This document shows, piece after piece, positions 1-12,220 of a stretch of DNA of 64,000 bases. The stretch's first letter is position 1, and each line of letters starts with the position of its first letter. Below the pieces are notes generated by a model, which was not told the origin of the DNA, ran no database searches, and saw only the letters and a list, made by a program, of their open reading frames with translations. Source of the DNA: Sceloporus undulatus. Lineage: Eukaryota > Chordata > Lepidosauria > Squamata > Phrynosomatidae. The translations under genes and the position numbers were made by a program. The stretch is taken from assembly GCF_019175285.1 (NCBI RefSeq), contig NC_056527.1, positions 107,297,746 to 107,361,745 on the forward strand, in the 5' to 3' direction.

Positions 1-891
1 CGCTTCCAAATTCTGTTCCAAGTTCCCTCAGGTGTCAGTTTCCAAGAGCAAAGCCTTGTTCACAGTCTTTCTACCCCTAAAATTAAATCTTGCTGGTTGT
101 TTAGATTGATAGGCCATTTTCCTCAGGGTAAACAATCTTTAATACAAGGTTTAAACCCAAAAAGTACCCTATCAAGAGCTTGGAAAAATTAGATTTTTTT
201 GGACCACGACTCCTAGAATTGCTCAAACACTATGACCAGCAGCCTGGCTGAGGGGATTCTGAGAGCTGCAGTTCAAAAAGTAACTTTTCTAAGCTCTCAC
301 TCTAATAGCAGGAACAATTCTGGTTCAAAGAGAAGTGTGGGACCTGCGAGTGATCTATAAGGGTAAGGATTCTGGGAGTGGAAATGGTAGTGGAGAAGCC
401 ATTCCATTCTTGCTGTAAGCCTCACTTGTCATATTTATTTAGATAACAGAAATATATACACATAAATTGTTGGCTTGCATACTTGGTTGATATAAATAAA
501 TGAGTCAAATATTAAGGGAACCTCGATTGCGTGCAAAGCTGCAAGACCAGATCTGGATTGTAACAAACATTTCAGTTGTAGATCCTGCCATTTAGCTGAA
601 AGAGATAGTTTAACTGTTCTTGCAAAATTGGAAAAGGGGGGGGGACCTCATCACCACACCAAGTAGCTGACATCTTTGTAACATCCTTGTAACATTATCA
701 AAGCTTGCTTCCCTAGGTCTCAGGTTTTGGCACAATCTCAAAATCAACAATTTACCTGAGAACCCTAATATAGGAGGTCTCCTTGTATTTCTTGGCCCCA
801 GGAACTGCACTATATCCCTGGTGAGGAGAGAGGTTTTGGTCACATCAGGGAAGAACCCGCATGGCTGACAGACCTTTTCCTGTGTCCTCAG
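1..891 (+). other. Netrin intron, left edge
   Basis: No exon is visible. The stretch ends with a pyrimidine tract and AG at 890-891 leading into the first netrin exon. It carries one family D fold-back repeat (174-300). The rest is AT-rich unique-looking sequence. Confidence 0.6.
174..300. repeat. Family D fold-back MITE copy
   Basis: Inverted halves of the type 'ttggaaaa..act(c)ccagaatt' and 'ggattctg..aaaagtaacttttc' face each other across a short centre. Related copies are seen near 5508-5608, 10350-10497 and 58225-58316. It is probably a non-autonomous DNA transposon; superfamily not determined. Confidence 0.5.
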
Positions 892-3800
892 CTTGTGACT
901 GCAACCTCCACTCCCATCGCTGCCGGTTCAGCATGGAACTGTTTGAACTCTCAGGACGCCAAAGTGGGGGGATTTGTTTGAATTGTCGCCACCACACAGC
1001 TGGGCGCCACTGCCAGTATTGCCTACCAGGCTTTAAGCGGGATCTCAGCCGCCCCATGACAAGCAGCAAAGCCTGCAAAGGTGAGCCAAGGAACAAGATG
1101 GTGTCATTATGGGTAATGTAGGAATCTCAGCAATATGTCCAATAAGTGAAATGTTGTGTCAGAGATTGAGACCTCTCCCCCTAAAGGTCTTACAATACTT
1201 TATGGGTGAAGACTGGCAAAAAGAGTTACCACTGGTTTATACATTTGAGGTGTGCTATAAACATGTGCAAGTGGGTGATAAAAATAATTCAGTAATATGC
1301 AGAACCAGGAAATAGATTGTTTTAATGACACAAGCCATAATATAGTTATTTGTCACTGTAATCTTTCAGAAGCCTGAATCCCATCCTCTTAATTATTCCT
1401 ATCAATACCTTTCCATCTCACTTGCCAGGTATCACAGGTATAATTATTACCTTTTCCTTATTTACTGGGGGGGAGAGGGTTTGATCCTTAAACCAGCTTG
1501 TTCCGTAATTGTAAAGTTTGGTTCCACTATGGAATTTTGGGAAACATAGGTTTGTGAAAGTACTGAGAATTTTCAGAGATTCCCAGTCAAGCTTTCCACA
1601 GTAGCTTCCTGGGTAAAGAACCCATACAAGTTTCAGCAAAGGGGTGCTTGTGTCCTTTTAAATTTGGTTTCAGATGCACAACCTGCACCAGAGCCTGGAA
1701 ACAGTTATGGATGGGGGGACTGCAACTCACAGCAAGTCACAGTTGGCTTGGGATTCTCAAGAGTTCCAGTCCAACCAAATGTAACTATTCCATGGTCTGT
1801 ATGTAAAAGCATCTTATGGTACCTTTGAGACTAGCTGTGCAAAAGAAGTTGTAGCATAAGGTTTCGTTGACTTGATTTACTTCCTCAGATGCATGGAGGG
1901 AACTGGCGCCCAGGAAGGACTTTTATAATCGCCTTGTATGAATAGCCATAGAAATGCAAAACCTGTGGGTATGGTGCTGAGGTAACAAGTTTTAGTTTTA
2001 ATTATAGTCGTTTCTGACAGTCAGGAGGAAGCATATTATCAAAGGTTGAGATGGGTGGATGACCATATGATGACAGAGGGTGTTTTGGAATGTGGTGTAT
2101 CCACATTGGGAATCAGAAGTCATCTGCCCATCCTGGCCTTAGACAACATCTTTCTCCCTGCCCTTATCCATCAACATTAAAACTGAATTTGTCACCTCAT
2201 CACCATACCCACAGAATTTGCATTTCTATGGCTATTCATACAGTCTGATTATAAAGATCCTTCTTGGTCATCAATTCACTCCATGCCTCCAAGGAAGTAG
2301 ACCAAGTCTACGAAAGCTCATGAGACAACTTCTTTCCCTCAGTTAGTCTCAAAGGTGCTACAAGATCCCTTTGCATACTGATATTCGAGACTACCACAGC
2401 TATGTCCATGTATTTCAATATCTGTACTAAAGGAAATGGTCACATTTCTATTGAGCCACAGTACTGGGAAAGTTGGCAGTACTGAAGCATGGTATACACT
2501 TGAGAAGTCCATGTTCTGGTGGTGGAGGGAGATACTTATCTGGTGAAGCTCATACCATTTCTTAGTCCAATAACTCCACTTCTATTGTCTTCCCAGCCTG
2601 CCAATGTCACCCCATTGGAGCAATTGGTGCCATTTGCAACCAGACCACAGGGCAGTGCCAGTGCAAGAACGGGGTTACGGGGCTGACCTGCAACCGCTGC
2701 GCTCAGGGTTTCCAGCAAAGCCGCAGTGCCCATGCCCCCTGTATCCGTAAGCTTTTCTCCTTTCTTAAAACCTACTTGATATCAACTTTATACAATAGTT
2801 GGTGGCTGTAAGCACACATCTGATCACCACTTAATATTAGTGCATCAGATCTGGATATGTCTTGCTTAGTTCATTTTCAGTTCATTTAATTGTATTTCTA
2901 CAGTTAAAATTGTTCAGTTTCATTTCTACAACTAGTTCATTTTAAAATTCTGCAGGAATACTGATGTTTGTCTTCATATGCATTTTTTTCAGATATATGC
3001 TTTTTAGTTCAAGTCTCCAAATGTATTGTTTTAATACGCTTTTAAAAAGAATGTACATATTTTACCCATAAGGTACAGTGATTTTGTGTTTGTTTCCCCC
3101 AAATGTGAGCATTCTGTATGCACATTTTCATAATATACACATTTTTGTGTATGTATGTTTTAACTGACAAAACCTGCAGGAAGAATGTAGATTTTGGGGA
3201 GCAATTAAGCCAATTCAGAAATTTAACTCAAAATTTTACATCAAAACTATGGTTCCTTGCAATGTTTTGTTCCTAGGATGAGAGGTAAGCCAAACTAACA
3301 TACAACATCTATAACAAAAGATTGTGGCATTCTGAAGTTTAATTGGATACTTTCTCTGGATTTAATAAATACAAACAAAAACAAAAACCTGAATTTAGTT
3401 TTCTGAAAATTTCTGCTTTCTCTTAAAATAACACAAGAAAAATAATAACTATGATGATGCCAAGACAATAACGTCTAGGCAGAACAGAGCATGCTGGGTA
3501 TGAGGCTCACCCTAAATAATTAGGTAGCCTGGGCACTCAGAGTGTGTCTACACTTCACTAGTATATCAGTTTCATACGATTTTGATATGGTTCCATTCTA
3601 TAAGGACTGTAGCTTGGTGAGAGACTAGAATTCTGTACTGAACAGGCCACAGGCCACAACCCTAAACTACAAATTCCAGGATTCCCTAGCAAGGAACCAC
3701 AGCAACTGAAGTGGTATGAAACTGATATCATGATGTAGGGGAGATATATCCCTTCAAATTCTACCCTTGGCCTACATATGTTTGCTCTTTTTCTTGAAAT

Positions 3801-6800
3801 GGCTATATACCAGAAATATAAATTTTTGATAATTATGATGAACTAGAAGCCCTTACTATGAACCTTTTTGGAAATTAGTGCACTCTCTTTTAGCGCGCGT
3901 TATCCCCAACAGGATAAAGGCACATTTATTTTTTAAACGGGTTTTATCGCATTTGCCAATCGCCAGGCGAATGCATTCCATTTACTGCCCCAATGCCAGA
4001 CAGGTTTATCCTGCACCTTTTCAAGAATGGGAAAATCCCATTCTTGACAAGCCACAAAATAAGCCCATTTGGTATCTGGGATGCATCCAGGATTCATTTA
4101 CCCGGACATGGGCGAATGAGATAAAACCCATTTTAAAAATAAATGTGCCTTTATCCTGTCAGGATAAAGAGAGTGCACTAATCTCCTTCATCAGATCTAG
4201 AATGAGAAGAAATTTTGGGAAGTTGGCTCCCCAGTAATCTATAAAATGGGAAACTCAATGTTTTCTGACAACTCCCCTGATCTTTCTGCAGGGGATTGTC
4301 TATCAGGAAAAAATAACTTCATGTGGCATAGCAAATGCATCCCTTCTGTATTGGAACTGATGTGAAAGTCAGCAATGCCATTTTTAAAAGTCTAAATTTG
4401 GGCCCGGAAATTCAGTGCAGATATTCCAGGAGGAAATTTTTCACCCTCATACCTTTCACTAATGATTTTTTTTATTATTTTTAATTTGTTTTCGTATTTA
4501 TATTCTACTCTTCATCCACGTTTTATATCTAGGCTCTTTCCCTGAGCACTGCTGACAAGGAAGGTTCGCTTGAAATCTTGTGAGCAATGCTATTGAAGAG
4601 TTAATCTTTTGGTTAAGAATTCCCCTGTAAATATGAAGGGATTCTGGAAACTAATATCCAAAAACAAGGCCACATTTTGAAGAACTGATTATGGGTGATG
4701 ATGTCCAATGAATTCAAAAAAAGCAGAATGGAGGTAGAAAAGATTGCTAATAGTTAACAAGGTAGCTCTTCATTTTTCTTGACAGCACCTGTCTTGCAAT
4801 TTTCTGCTTCATGCAAAAGTAAAATGATTGATGAAAAGACAAGTATGTGCAAGTCAACTTAATAAATATTGAATCCATTTATTCAGGCTTTGGGATTCTA
4901 TCTGTGTCTGGTGAAAATTATTCTCTCTATATATGTAGATTTTTTTTAACCAAACGAACAGCTTACTCTGCATCTTCCATCCCTTAGGGATCCAGGAGGT
5001 GATGACAACCACAGCTGCTCCTCCACAGGAATGGAACACAGGTGAGAAAGGCACAATGTGTCTGTGTTGGGGAGCAGAGTTCAGATATTATTTTGCTTTC
5101 TGACATAAAGTAAGAAGCTTGGTTTTTAAAAGAGAGGCTGAAGCTTCAGCTCTCTAAAAAAAAACTACACTTTCTTGGATTGTCAGCTTTCTTCAAGCCA
5201 TGTTTATGGCAACAGGATATCAGAGGAACCATAACCTTACTGGACAAGGTCCAAAGATAGACCTCAGCTTGGAAAGAGACCTTCAAAGAAATTAAGCCCC
5301 TCAGGGAGGTAACAAGCCTTTGGAACTACTAGTATAATTCCATTGGAAAGAAAAGGTGAAAAGTCTTTACAGCTGTCTTATGAAATAATATCTCCCCATA
5401 TTGGCTATTTTTGTAGCAAAACACCTTGGGTGATGCATGCACTGGTTTTGTGTTGGCCTTTATACCCTTCCCTTTCCTAGTTTACACAAAACTAGTAGGA
5501 TCTCTTCCTAAAGCTTGGAAACAGGACTTTTTGGGTCACAAATTCCAGAAGTACCATGCCTGAGGAACTGCAGTTTAAAAAGCAAATGTCCAAACTCTCT
5601 CTAACCCTGTTACCAAGTTCTATTTCATCTTCACTCCAGATTTCGTTGCTGTTGTTTGTTTCAAGAATTTGAAACCCTAAAGACAGGTAGGAACGGCAAG
5701 CTTGGGAAGTAATCATACAGTATGCATTGGACTTACTTGGGTTTCCTCAAACTCTAATCTCTCCTTTTACATCAAGGATGGGATTTATGGCCTGGTACAA
5801 ATGGGCACCTTGTGACACCCTCGGGTCAAAACTAGGGCTCGGGAGCACGCAGCAACTGCACACTCCCAAGCCCTAGTTCATGTGGACGGTGCCATTGTCA
5901 CGCAGTGCGCGTATCAATGACATCACATGCACACTACATCCAAACAGGGCGGCATGTGCATGACATTACCATGATGCCCCAGGGCGCAAATGGTGCCTTG
6001 GCAGCATCACAACAAGGAGCTCCATTTCAGAGCTCCTTTCGGGGGCAGATCGTTGCTGCAGCCATGAGGTTGCTGCGGCAATGATCCGGAGGAGAAAGGG
6101 ACAGCCTCTGGCCACTCCTTTCTCCTAATCTGTACTGGGCCTACGTGGCTTGAAGCCTGCATGGGGCCCTTTTGAGGGATACAGTGCAGACCTCTGGACC
6201 CCCAATTACATCTCAAAGCCTCCAACACCTCGAAAATTTTGTTAGACAAAAGCCCCAATTTCAGCCCAAAATCATCCCCCTTGTTCCCAAATACTGTATA
6301 TACTCAACTATAAGTCGATCTCATGTATAAGTCAAGGGCAGGTTTTGGGGCCAAAATTATGGGTTTGGATAAATCAAGAGTAAGATTGATGGTCATATAA
6401 CAAAGAATCCAAAGGATGAAACAAAGGAAACAATGCCAAAGAATTACAAAGTTACAGGAGGCATAACCGTTTGTGTTCACACTGAAGGATGGATGAGAGA
6501 ATATAAGAAGGTCAGTGCTTCTAGGACAGATTACCCTCTTCTGTTTCACCAAGGGATGGTTTCTATTTTTATGAGAGTTAAAGTACAGTACTTAGATTGA
6601 CCCGTGGATAAGTCAACTCAGATTTTTTTGGGGTCAATTTTTTTACTAAAATTTCTAGACTTATACATGAGTATATACAGAACTTTAAAATGCTAAAATG
6701 CCATCCCCCCCCCCCAGGCACACACACACATACACATCTTGCATAAAGGTGACTTAGGAGTGATACCATGTAATTTCTGGTCTCTCAAACATGGCCATGA

Positions 6801-9800
6801 TAGCATGCGCAGCCCTCCAAAATGGGGTACAGGTATTATGTTTCTTCAGGATACCATGCCTGTTTTATATGAGCCACTAATGCCAGTTATGAGTTCTCAG
6901 TTTCCTTTAGGAGCCATTTTGATTTATGAAGGGAGGCACTGATGATGGAAAGTGAGAGCTGATGGCAGCTCAGGGGATAACACTATTATTTGTTTGTAAT
7001 CATCACTCATGGGTTATGGTTTGCTATGATTTACATGCACACCTATTAGTCATGCAGTGAATAAACCAAAGTGCAAATCAGGATATATCCAGACCAGACA
7101 CAGCATTAATATGACCATGGTGGCTGTGGGGAAAACGCGTGACAGTGGGGCAGAAATTGCTGCTGGCATTTCCTTTCGATGGCCCTGCTCTCACAAATCA
7201 TAAAAATGTGGCTTGGCACACTAATCATGTCCAGGCAATTACCTTTTGATTTCAGCAGGCATGCATGTAGCCAAAGAGAGACTAACTGCTTGGGTGGCAA
7301 GCCTGTGAAATATCTTCTGCCTCTTTTGATTTGGGAGTTCCCAATTAATTCTCTGTAGTCCCACTTTTGAATCTGCTTTTTGAATGTCCCAGTTTCCCTC
7401 TTTTCCTCCCACGTTTCCCCTTTGTCCTTAGCTTACTTCAATTGCTACAAACTGAGTTCAAACTGCAAAAGTAGTTTGTACTCACTTAATTCAGCAGGGG
7501 CAGAGGAGAAGAGGGAGTGGGATCTTGCCCTTCCCAGTAGGGAATCTGCTGTAATCTGCTTCAGCCTCTTTTAGCTTGTTGATTCTTCCTCACTAATAAC
7601 ATTTGCCATCTTGACCATATTCTGATGTTGCTCGGCCATACATGTCTGGGTTTTCATTGCTGAAATATTGGAGGGTATGCAGTGACACACATGCAGTAAC
7701 ATTGTGGTGGGGGATAGTGTGGGATATATGGATGCAGTGAACCTTTCATGGGGTTTTCTAGGCAAGATTGGTTCAGAGTTAGATTTGCCTTTCCCTTCCT
7801 CTGAGATTGAGAGAGTGTGATTCACCCCAGGTCACCCTGTGGGTTTCATGGCTGAGAAGGAATACGAACCCTAATCTCCAGAGTTCTGGTCCACTGCTCA
7901 AACCACTACACCATGCTGGTTTTAGTGCATGGTGTTAAAATAGAGCTGGCCCTGTACCTTTAATCATTGTTTAAGAGAAGGAATTTAGATAGGTGGTTGC
8001 TGCCATGCAAGCAACAACTGCTAAAATCCCATCTTTTGCACAATTATTAAAGGTACAGGATCCCTGTCCCTTTTTCGCATGTTAACCCTCCCACTGGGGC
8101 CTCAGTGCCACAGCTACAAATTTGTCACCAGAGTCAGCATGACCCCAGATACCTTGGTGAGAGGAATCTGGCAGAGACATTATCCCTGGGCATCACTCAC
8201 AATGCTGGCTCTGCGAAGGATAACCTCATCACCAGACATTTGTGAATGACTGGCTGGCTGTGCAGAGGACAGTACTAGCCACTTTGTGTCAAAAGCCCAT
8301 CTGTCCACTATCAGACTCCAGAAATGAGACAGAGTGAAGGGGAAGCAACTAAGATGGATGCAGCAGGGAGGGAATAATGTGGGAGTATAGACAGTGAAAA
8401 TGATAGCAGTGGCTGCTCCTGCTTCAGACACTGGGAGAACTTGGGCTCCCAATAGTTTTTGATACAGAAAAGAAGATTCAGGAATGTGATCGCCACACAA
8501 ACTCTCTGCAGCCTGGAGCAACATTGTCCGATCTACCACCTCATCATGCTGTAAGCCTATTTGAACACAAAACAAGGTTGCTCAAATGAAAGAACATTCA
8601 CTTAGCATGTGACCATTGCCTACACTCTCCAGCTGAACTTGTCTTCTCCTCATTTAGGAAGAGCCCTGGCTGAATAGCAAGCCACATATTTTGCATGCAA
8701 AAAAAGGTCCCAAGTTCAACACATGGTAGTTGCAGGCATGGCTATAAAAGACCTTTTTCTAGAACTCCTGCCAGTCAGTGTTGGCTGTATGGTGCTTTAT
8801 GGACCAACAATCTGGTATATGGTTACTATATGACAATATTCCTGTGAGGTAAATGAGATGTATTTACCAGAGAGAGGTTATCCTAACCAATATGACTTGG
8901 AAGCTTAATTTCCAGGACCTAGAGATGTGCATGTACTAAGGGTTGGAGGGCCATTTTTGGCTCCTTCCCATCATCAGTAGTGGCCTGCACCAATGTGCTC
9001 AGAGGTTACCTGGAGTGATCTGAAGTGAAGGTGAGATGAAGAAGTACTTTTAGACAGTTTTGTGTGTGTGTGTATGTGTGTGTTTTATTTGTTTGTTTTT
9101 TGCTGTTTCTTGGTGAAGTCTGCTTCCCCAGGGCATAGTAGTATCAGCCACAAAAATCTTCTTTGCCCATAAAAACAAAAACAAAACTGGGATTGTGGCT
9201 CATGAAACACAAAATTCTCACCCCAGTCTACAGGAGTGCTGATTGGGAAAGGAGGATAGAAGTTAAGAGAATAGTTTTACCCCAGCCTAACTCTATACAT
9301 TCACTAGGTACTGAATGCCAGACTCACTGTAAACCACCCCAAGGACGTGTCCAGATGAACTTGAAGAACTACTGCAAGAAGGATTATGGTAATGTAGTCT
9401 TCCATCCCAAACTACATCCCCTCTTCCCCACTAAAAGCCTCCATATGCTACCAAAAATGGAGATAGAGTGCTAAACCAAGAAGTAATGTCATTAGCCCTC
9501 CCATCACCAGCCAGGAAATTTCAGTGCTATGAATAATCCTTATATCAGCAAATGCCATAGCTTTGAAATGGAGAACAATGCAAAATCCCAATTTACTTTA
9601 AATCCCAAATTAAATATGAAGTGAGACGCGTAAGTTTATTCATATAGGAAGTGATATAATTGATTTCCCCACCTCCATACATCATTACTGGAACCATAAG
9701 CTTTCCAGAAGTATTGCTTTTGCAGAGAACAACCTGTCCACTGATATAGTATAGTTTTGAAAATGGAAACATGCACAAACAGCTGTGCTTATGGAGAGGG

Positions 9801-10261
9801 AAGAACTTGCAACTAGGTTGCAAGAAAAATGAGAGCATACAGCAACATCATGTAAAACTGTACAATTCCTGATTGTTTTATCTCTCTCTCTCTCTTTCCC
9901 CCCCCCCTCTGATTCTTCACATGTAACCCCAGTTCTTCATGCACAACTCTTGGCCATGGAGAAATCTGGCACATGGTGGCAGTTCACAGCCTCGGTCCTC
10001 ACTGTCTACCAACAGCGTCGTGTGCCCATTCGTCGGGGTGATCAGCCACTTTGGGTACCGGAGCAGGATTTGACCTGTCGCTGCCTCCACCTCCAAGTTG
10101 GTAAAGCTTACCTGGTTATCGGCAATGATGAAGAGTCACCTGACCCTGCCCGGCTTATCCTTGACAAAAATAGCCTAGCCCTGCCCTGGAGGGACGCTTG
10201 GGCCCATAAACTGCGCAGTTTCCAGCAGCAGAGCAGACGCGGGAAATGTCGAGGGATCTGA
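892..10261 (+). CDS. NTN5: Netrin (netrin-5-like), 3' five exons; 5' end outside window
   Basis: Coding exons read at 892-1080, 2597-2746, 4988-5041, 9308-9388 and 9933-10261 (TGA at 10259-10261), each with AG/GT borders; every internal intron is phase 1 and the joined frame is open for 266 residues. Exon one encodes a laminin-type EGF module ([25 protein letters not shown]), exon two the next one ([16 protein letters not shown]), exon three a Thr/Pro linker, and the last two the C-terminal NTR domain ([33 protein letters not shown]). Netrins are secreted, laminin-related guidance and adhesion proteins. The laminin-N domain and first EGF module are not in the window. The symbol rests on CA11 lying downstream on the same strand, as NTN5 does in human; by sequence alone netrin-1 or netrin-3 type would also fit. 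Netrin identity is nearly certain, the paralogue less so. No poly(A) signal was recognised after the stop. Confidence 0.9.
1799..2378. mobile_element. Long fold-back DNA element with Chompy-like ends (580 bp)
   Basis: The left end (gtatgtaaaagc..., acctttgagactag) is mirrored by the right end (agttagtctcaaaggtgc, ttgcatac). Inverted similarity runs inward for about 190 bp per side (gaatagccatagaaatg near 1940 against catttctatggctattc near 2225) and weakly almost to the centre near 2080. It has no coding capacity. The gaagtag/gtctac/gaaagc core resembles the Chompy-type Harbinger MITEs known from crocodilians and turtles; that link is from memory. It sits in a netrin intron. Confidence 0.75.
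3543..3745. repeat. Family B fold-back MITE, old copy
   Basis: It opens with 'ctacacttcactagta..tcagtttcat' and closes with the mirrored 'atgaaactgatatc'. It is an old, diverged copy of the palindromic family best seen at 29435-29609. It lies in the netrin intron between 2746 and 4988. Confidence 0.55.
3874..4182. mobile_element. Fold-back MITE, 309 bp
   Basis: The ends read attagtgcactctctttt and aaagagagtgcactaat and are exact inverted copies over about 16 bases. Similarity continues inward (aggataaaggcacatttat against ataaatgtgcctttatcc). A 119-codon open frame inside is an accident of the palindrome. It is a non-autonomous DNA transposon of undetermined superfamily. Confidence 0.75.
5508..5608. 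repeat. Family D fold-back MITE copy
   Basis: Mirrored 'cttggaaacaggactttttgg' and 'tttaaaaagcaaatgtccaa' halves around a 'ccagaagtaccatgcctgaggaactg' centre, matching the layout of the copy at 174-300. Divergent, so probably old. Confidence 0.4.
5780..6260. repeat. GC-rich dispersed repeat, unclassified
   Basis: A GC-rich island inside AT-rich intron. Parts such as 'caaggagctccatttcagag' resemble the GC-rich block at 23370-23830 ('aaaatggagctccttttca'). The duplicated motifs suggest a mobile repeat rather than a CpG-island promoter. Class unknown. Confidence 0.4.
6291..6681. mobile_element. TIR DNA transposon remnant (tatactc/gagtata ends)
   Basis: The left end 'tactgtatatactcaacta' and right end 'catgagtatatacag' are inverted copies. 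'taagtcgatctcatgtataa' near the left recurs inverted as 'gacccgtggataagtcaac' toward the right. No coding potential. The type is abundant in lizard genomes (from memory). Confidence 0.65.
7327..7680 (+). repeat. Family A dispersed repeat, copy 1
   Basis: A full-length copy of a roughly 350-370 bp family found eight times here. Shared landmarks are 'tttcagc..tgctt', 'actgagttcaaa', 'taacatttgccatcttgacc', 'gatgttgc..ggcc' and the end 'ttggagggtatg'. No open frame is conserved between copies. Ends are described in the findings. Confidence 0.7.
7740..7925 (-). repeat. tRNA-headed SINE (Sauria/ACA type), 3' end truncated
   Basis: Reverse-strand reading gives an A-box-like 'gtagtggtttgagcagtgg', a B-box-like segment and the middle region with 'gagagtgtgat' reversed as ctctctcaatctcagag. 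The tail and ACA repeat are missing. It lies in the last long netrin intron. Confidence 0.7.
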
Positions 10262-10349
10262 ATTACAGTGGAGAAAGTGGCAGTGGAGAATTACTCTGAG
10301 AAAATGGAGGAAGGACAGGGACATACATTTGTAACTGTAGTTTTGAAAT

Positions 10350-10497
10350 AGGTTTGGAAAAGAGCATGGACACAGTCATATATTTTTATTTTTGCGGAAA
10401 CAGTGACTCCCAGAATTCTGCAACCAGCATGGCTACTAGACATGATAGCTAACGGATTCTGGGAGCAAAAAGTTAACTTTTCCAAACTCTGCATTGG
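10350..10497. repeat. Family D fold-back MITE in netrin 3' flank
   Basis: The halves 'tttggaaaag' and 'cttttccaaa' face each other, with 'actcccagaattctg' mirrored by 'cggattctgggagc'. It lies about 90 bp after the netrin stop codon and may be part of the 3' untranslated region. Confidence 0.5.
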
Positions 10498-12210
10498 GGT
10501 ATCCTTAAGTACCACATGCTCAAACTGCTGTTACAGAACACCCTCATGTGTACAAACAATTGTTCTGAAAAGGTAATTGATGACAATCTGGGTTTTAAAA
10601 TGTTAGTCCTGAGTACACATGGCCTTTCTTTTCTCCTTCCTCTTCCCAGTGGGCCCATATGCGTACCACGACTCCTTTTTAAAGACAGAGGCGCTTTGGC
10701 TGAGCTAGGAACTTGCCTTGGGCTATGCCAGTGGGAAATATTTGGGCAGGAGGAAGGCTGTCAAATCTGGCAGTGGATGATAGAACAAGGTCTGAGTTAA
10801 ACAGGTTTAAACAAAACATAAGGCCGTCGTAGAGCACGCAAGGCAGAAGCACTGGAGGATAAGGCTATCAGTATCATGACAGCTGAATATTATCTCCAGT
10901 ATACGATGCTGTATAGATCTGAATACCAATTCCTGGGGAAAACAAGATGATAGGTGCTGTTGCCCTCATGCCTGACATATGGGCTTCCCCATAGGTTGGC
11001 CACTGTGGGAACAGAATGCCAGATTAAATAGGACTTGGTCTAATCCCATACCCACTTCTTGGGTTTGCCTTACATTTTCGGTTGAGGTTACTGTAACTGG
11101 ATTTACTCTTAGCAGTTCCCCACCCCTAAAACAAAAGATGAGAGAAATGGGAGGATGTGGATCTGTTTTTGTTGAAGTTGGCTAGTCTCCAGGTGACCTG
11201 GAACATAGGATATGCTTGTCAAAATATGCAGAGTATATCAAATATATTTTCAAAATACTGTAATTGCCTCATTCTGGATAAATGCCATATAGATACATAT
11301 GCACATTTCTATATGGGGAAACGGAGATGAGAGGAAAGAAAGACTAATGGTTAGGGCTTGAGCAGTGTGAGCCTGATTTGGACTGGCAGTAAAGGATCAT
11401 ACATTTATTGGAGGGTGGTGTGGGGATGGCATTGTGCCAATACTGTTCACCTCAGGAACCCACAAGGACCCTTTGTAGCCTCCTGAGACAGCTAGTATTG
11501 GCGCCTAGAGTTTCTTGGGAAAGATAGGCCCACATACATTCTTTAGCTGGAAGTCATTTTTAATCTAATTTGAGGTTGGTTGAACTACTGGACTAATAAG
11601 AGAGTAAAGGGAAGATAGTCCTAAAGTTATTTCCAACAAGTACAGTTTCATCTGACTCAGTTCTGCTGAATATTTGTGCAAGCTTCCCAGGGAGTACATC
11701 CCACTGAGGTCCTTGGGAGATACTATACTTATGAATTGGCATTGATGTGTTTGCACGATTAGGGTAAGTCTAAATTATTAAAAGGCAAACTGTTTTAATG
11801 GTTACAGTTCTTTCTCTCTCACACACATGCACAGAGGTCTGTGACTATGAGGGAAAAGATTTGATTTCCAAGGATATTCCCAGATAGCAAGTTCCTTCCA
11901 AATGCAGACAGAGTTTGCAAATGTTACATTTTTGGACTAATGTTTTGAACTTGTAGTCTGAAAAAAATAAGTCTACTTGTTCCCATATTAAATCATACTT
12001 AAGGATATTGAAATTAAATTTAGAGCCAACACAAAATATTCAGTTTTATTGAGGATGCATCCCCTGTATCTTTGGGGGAGCCATGACAATTAAAACTAGT
12101 TTTAAAATAATTTTCCATTATTTTAGTACAATAGTTCAAGTCTGTGTTGCCCTTTGTTACATCTAAAACAATTGCACCATCTGCTGGACAGCCAGGAGAG
12201 CTATTTCTAT

Positions 12211-12220
12211 TTTATTTATT
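12211..12220 (-). promoter_or_regulatory. Candidate poly(A) signal for the SULT2-like gene
   Basis: The + strand reads tttatttatt, giving overlapping AATAAA hexamers on the - strand about 510 bases after the stop codon. Another AATAAA lies near 12045. These hexamers are common by chance, so support is only positional. Confidence 0.35.

Noticed and set aside
3878-4237. 119-codon frame as a gene
   Set aside because: It lies within a fold-back MITE and has no recognisable domain.
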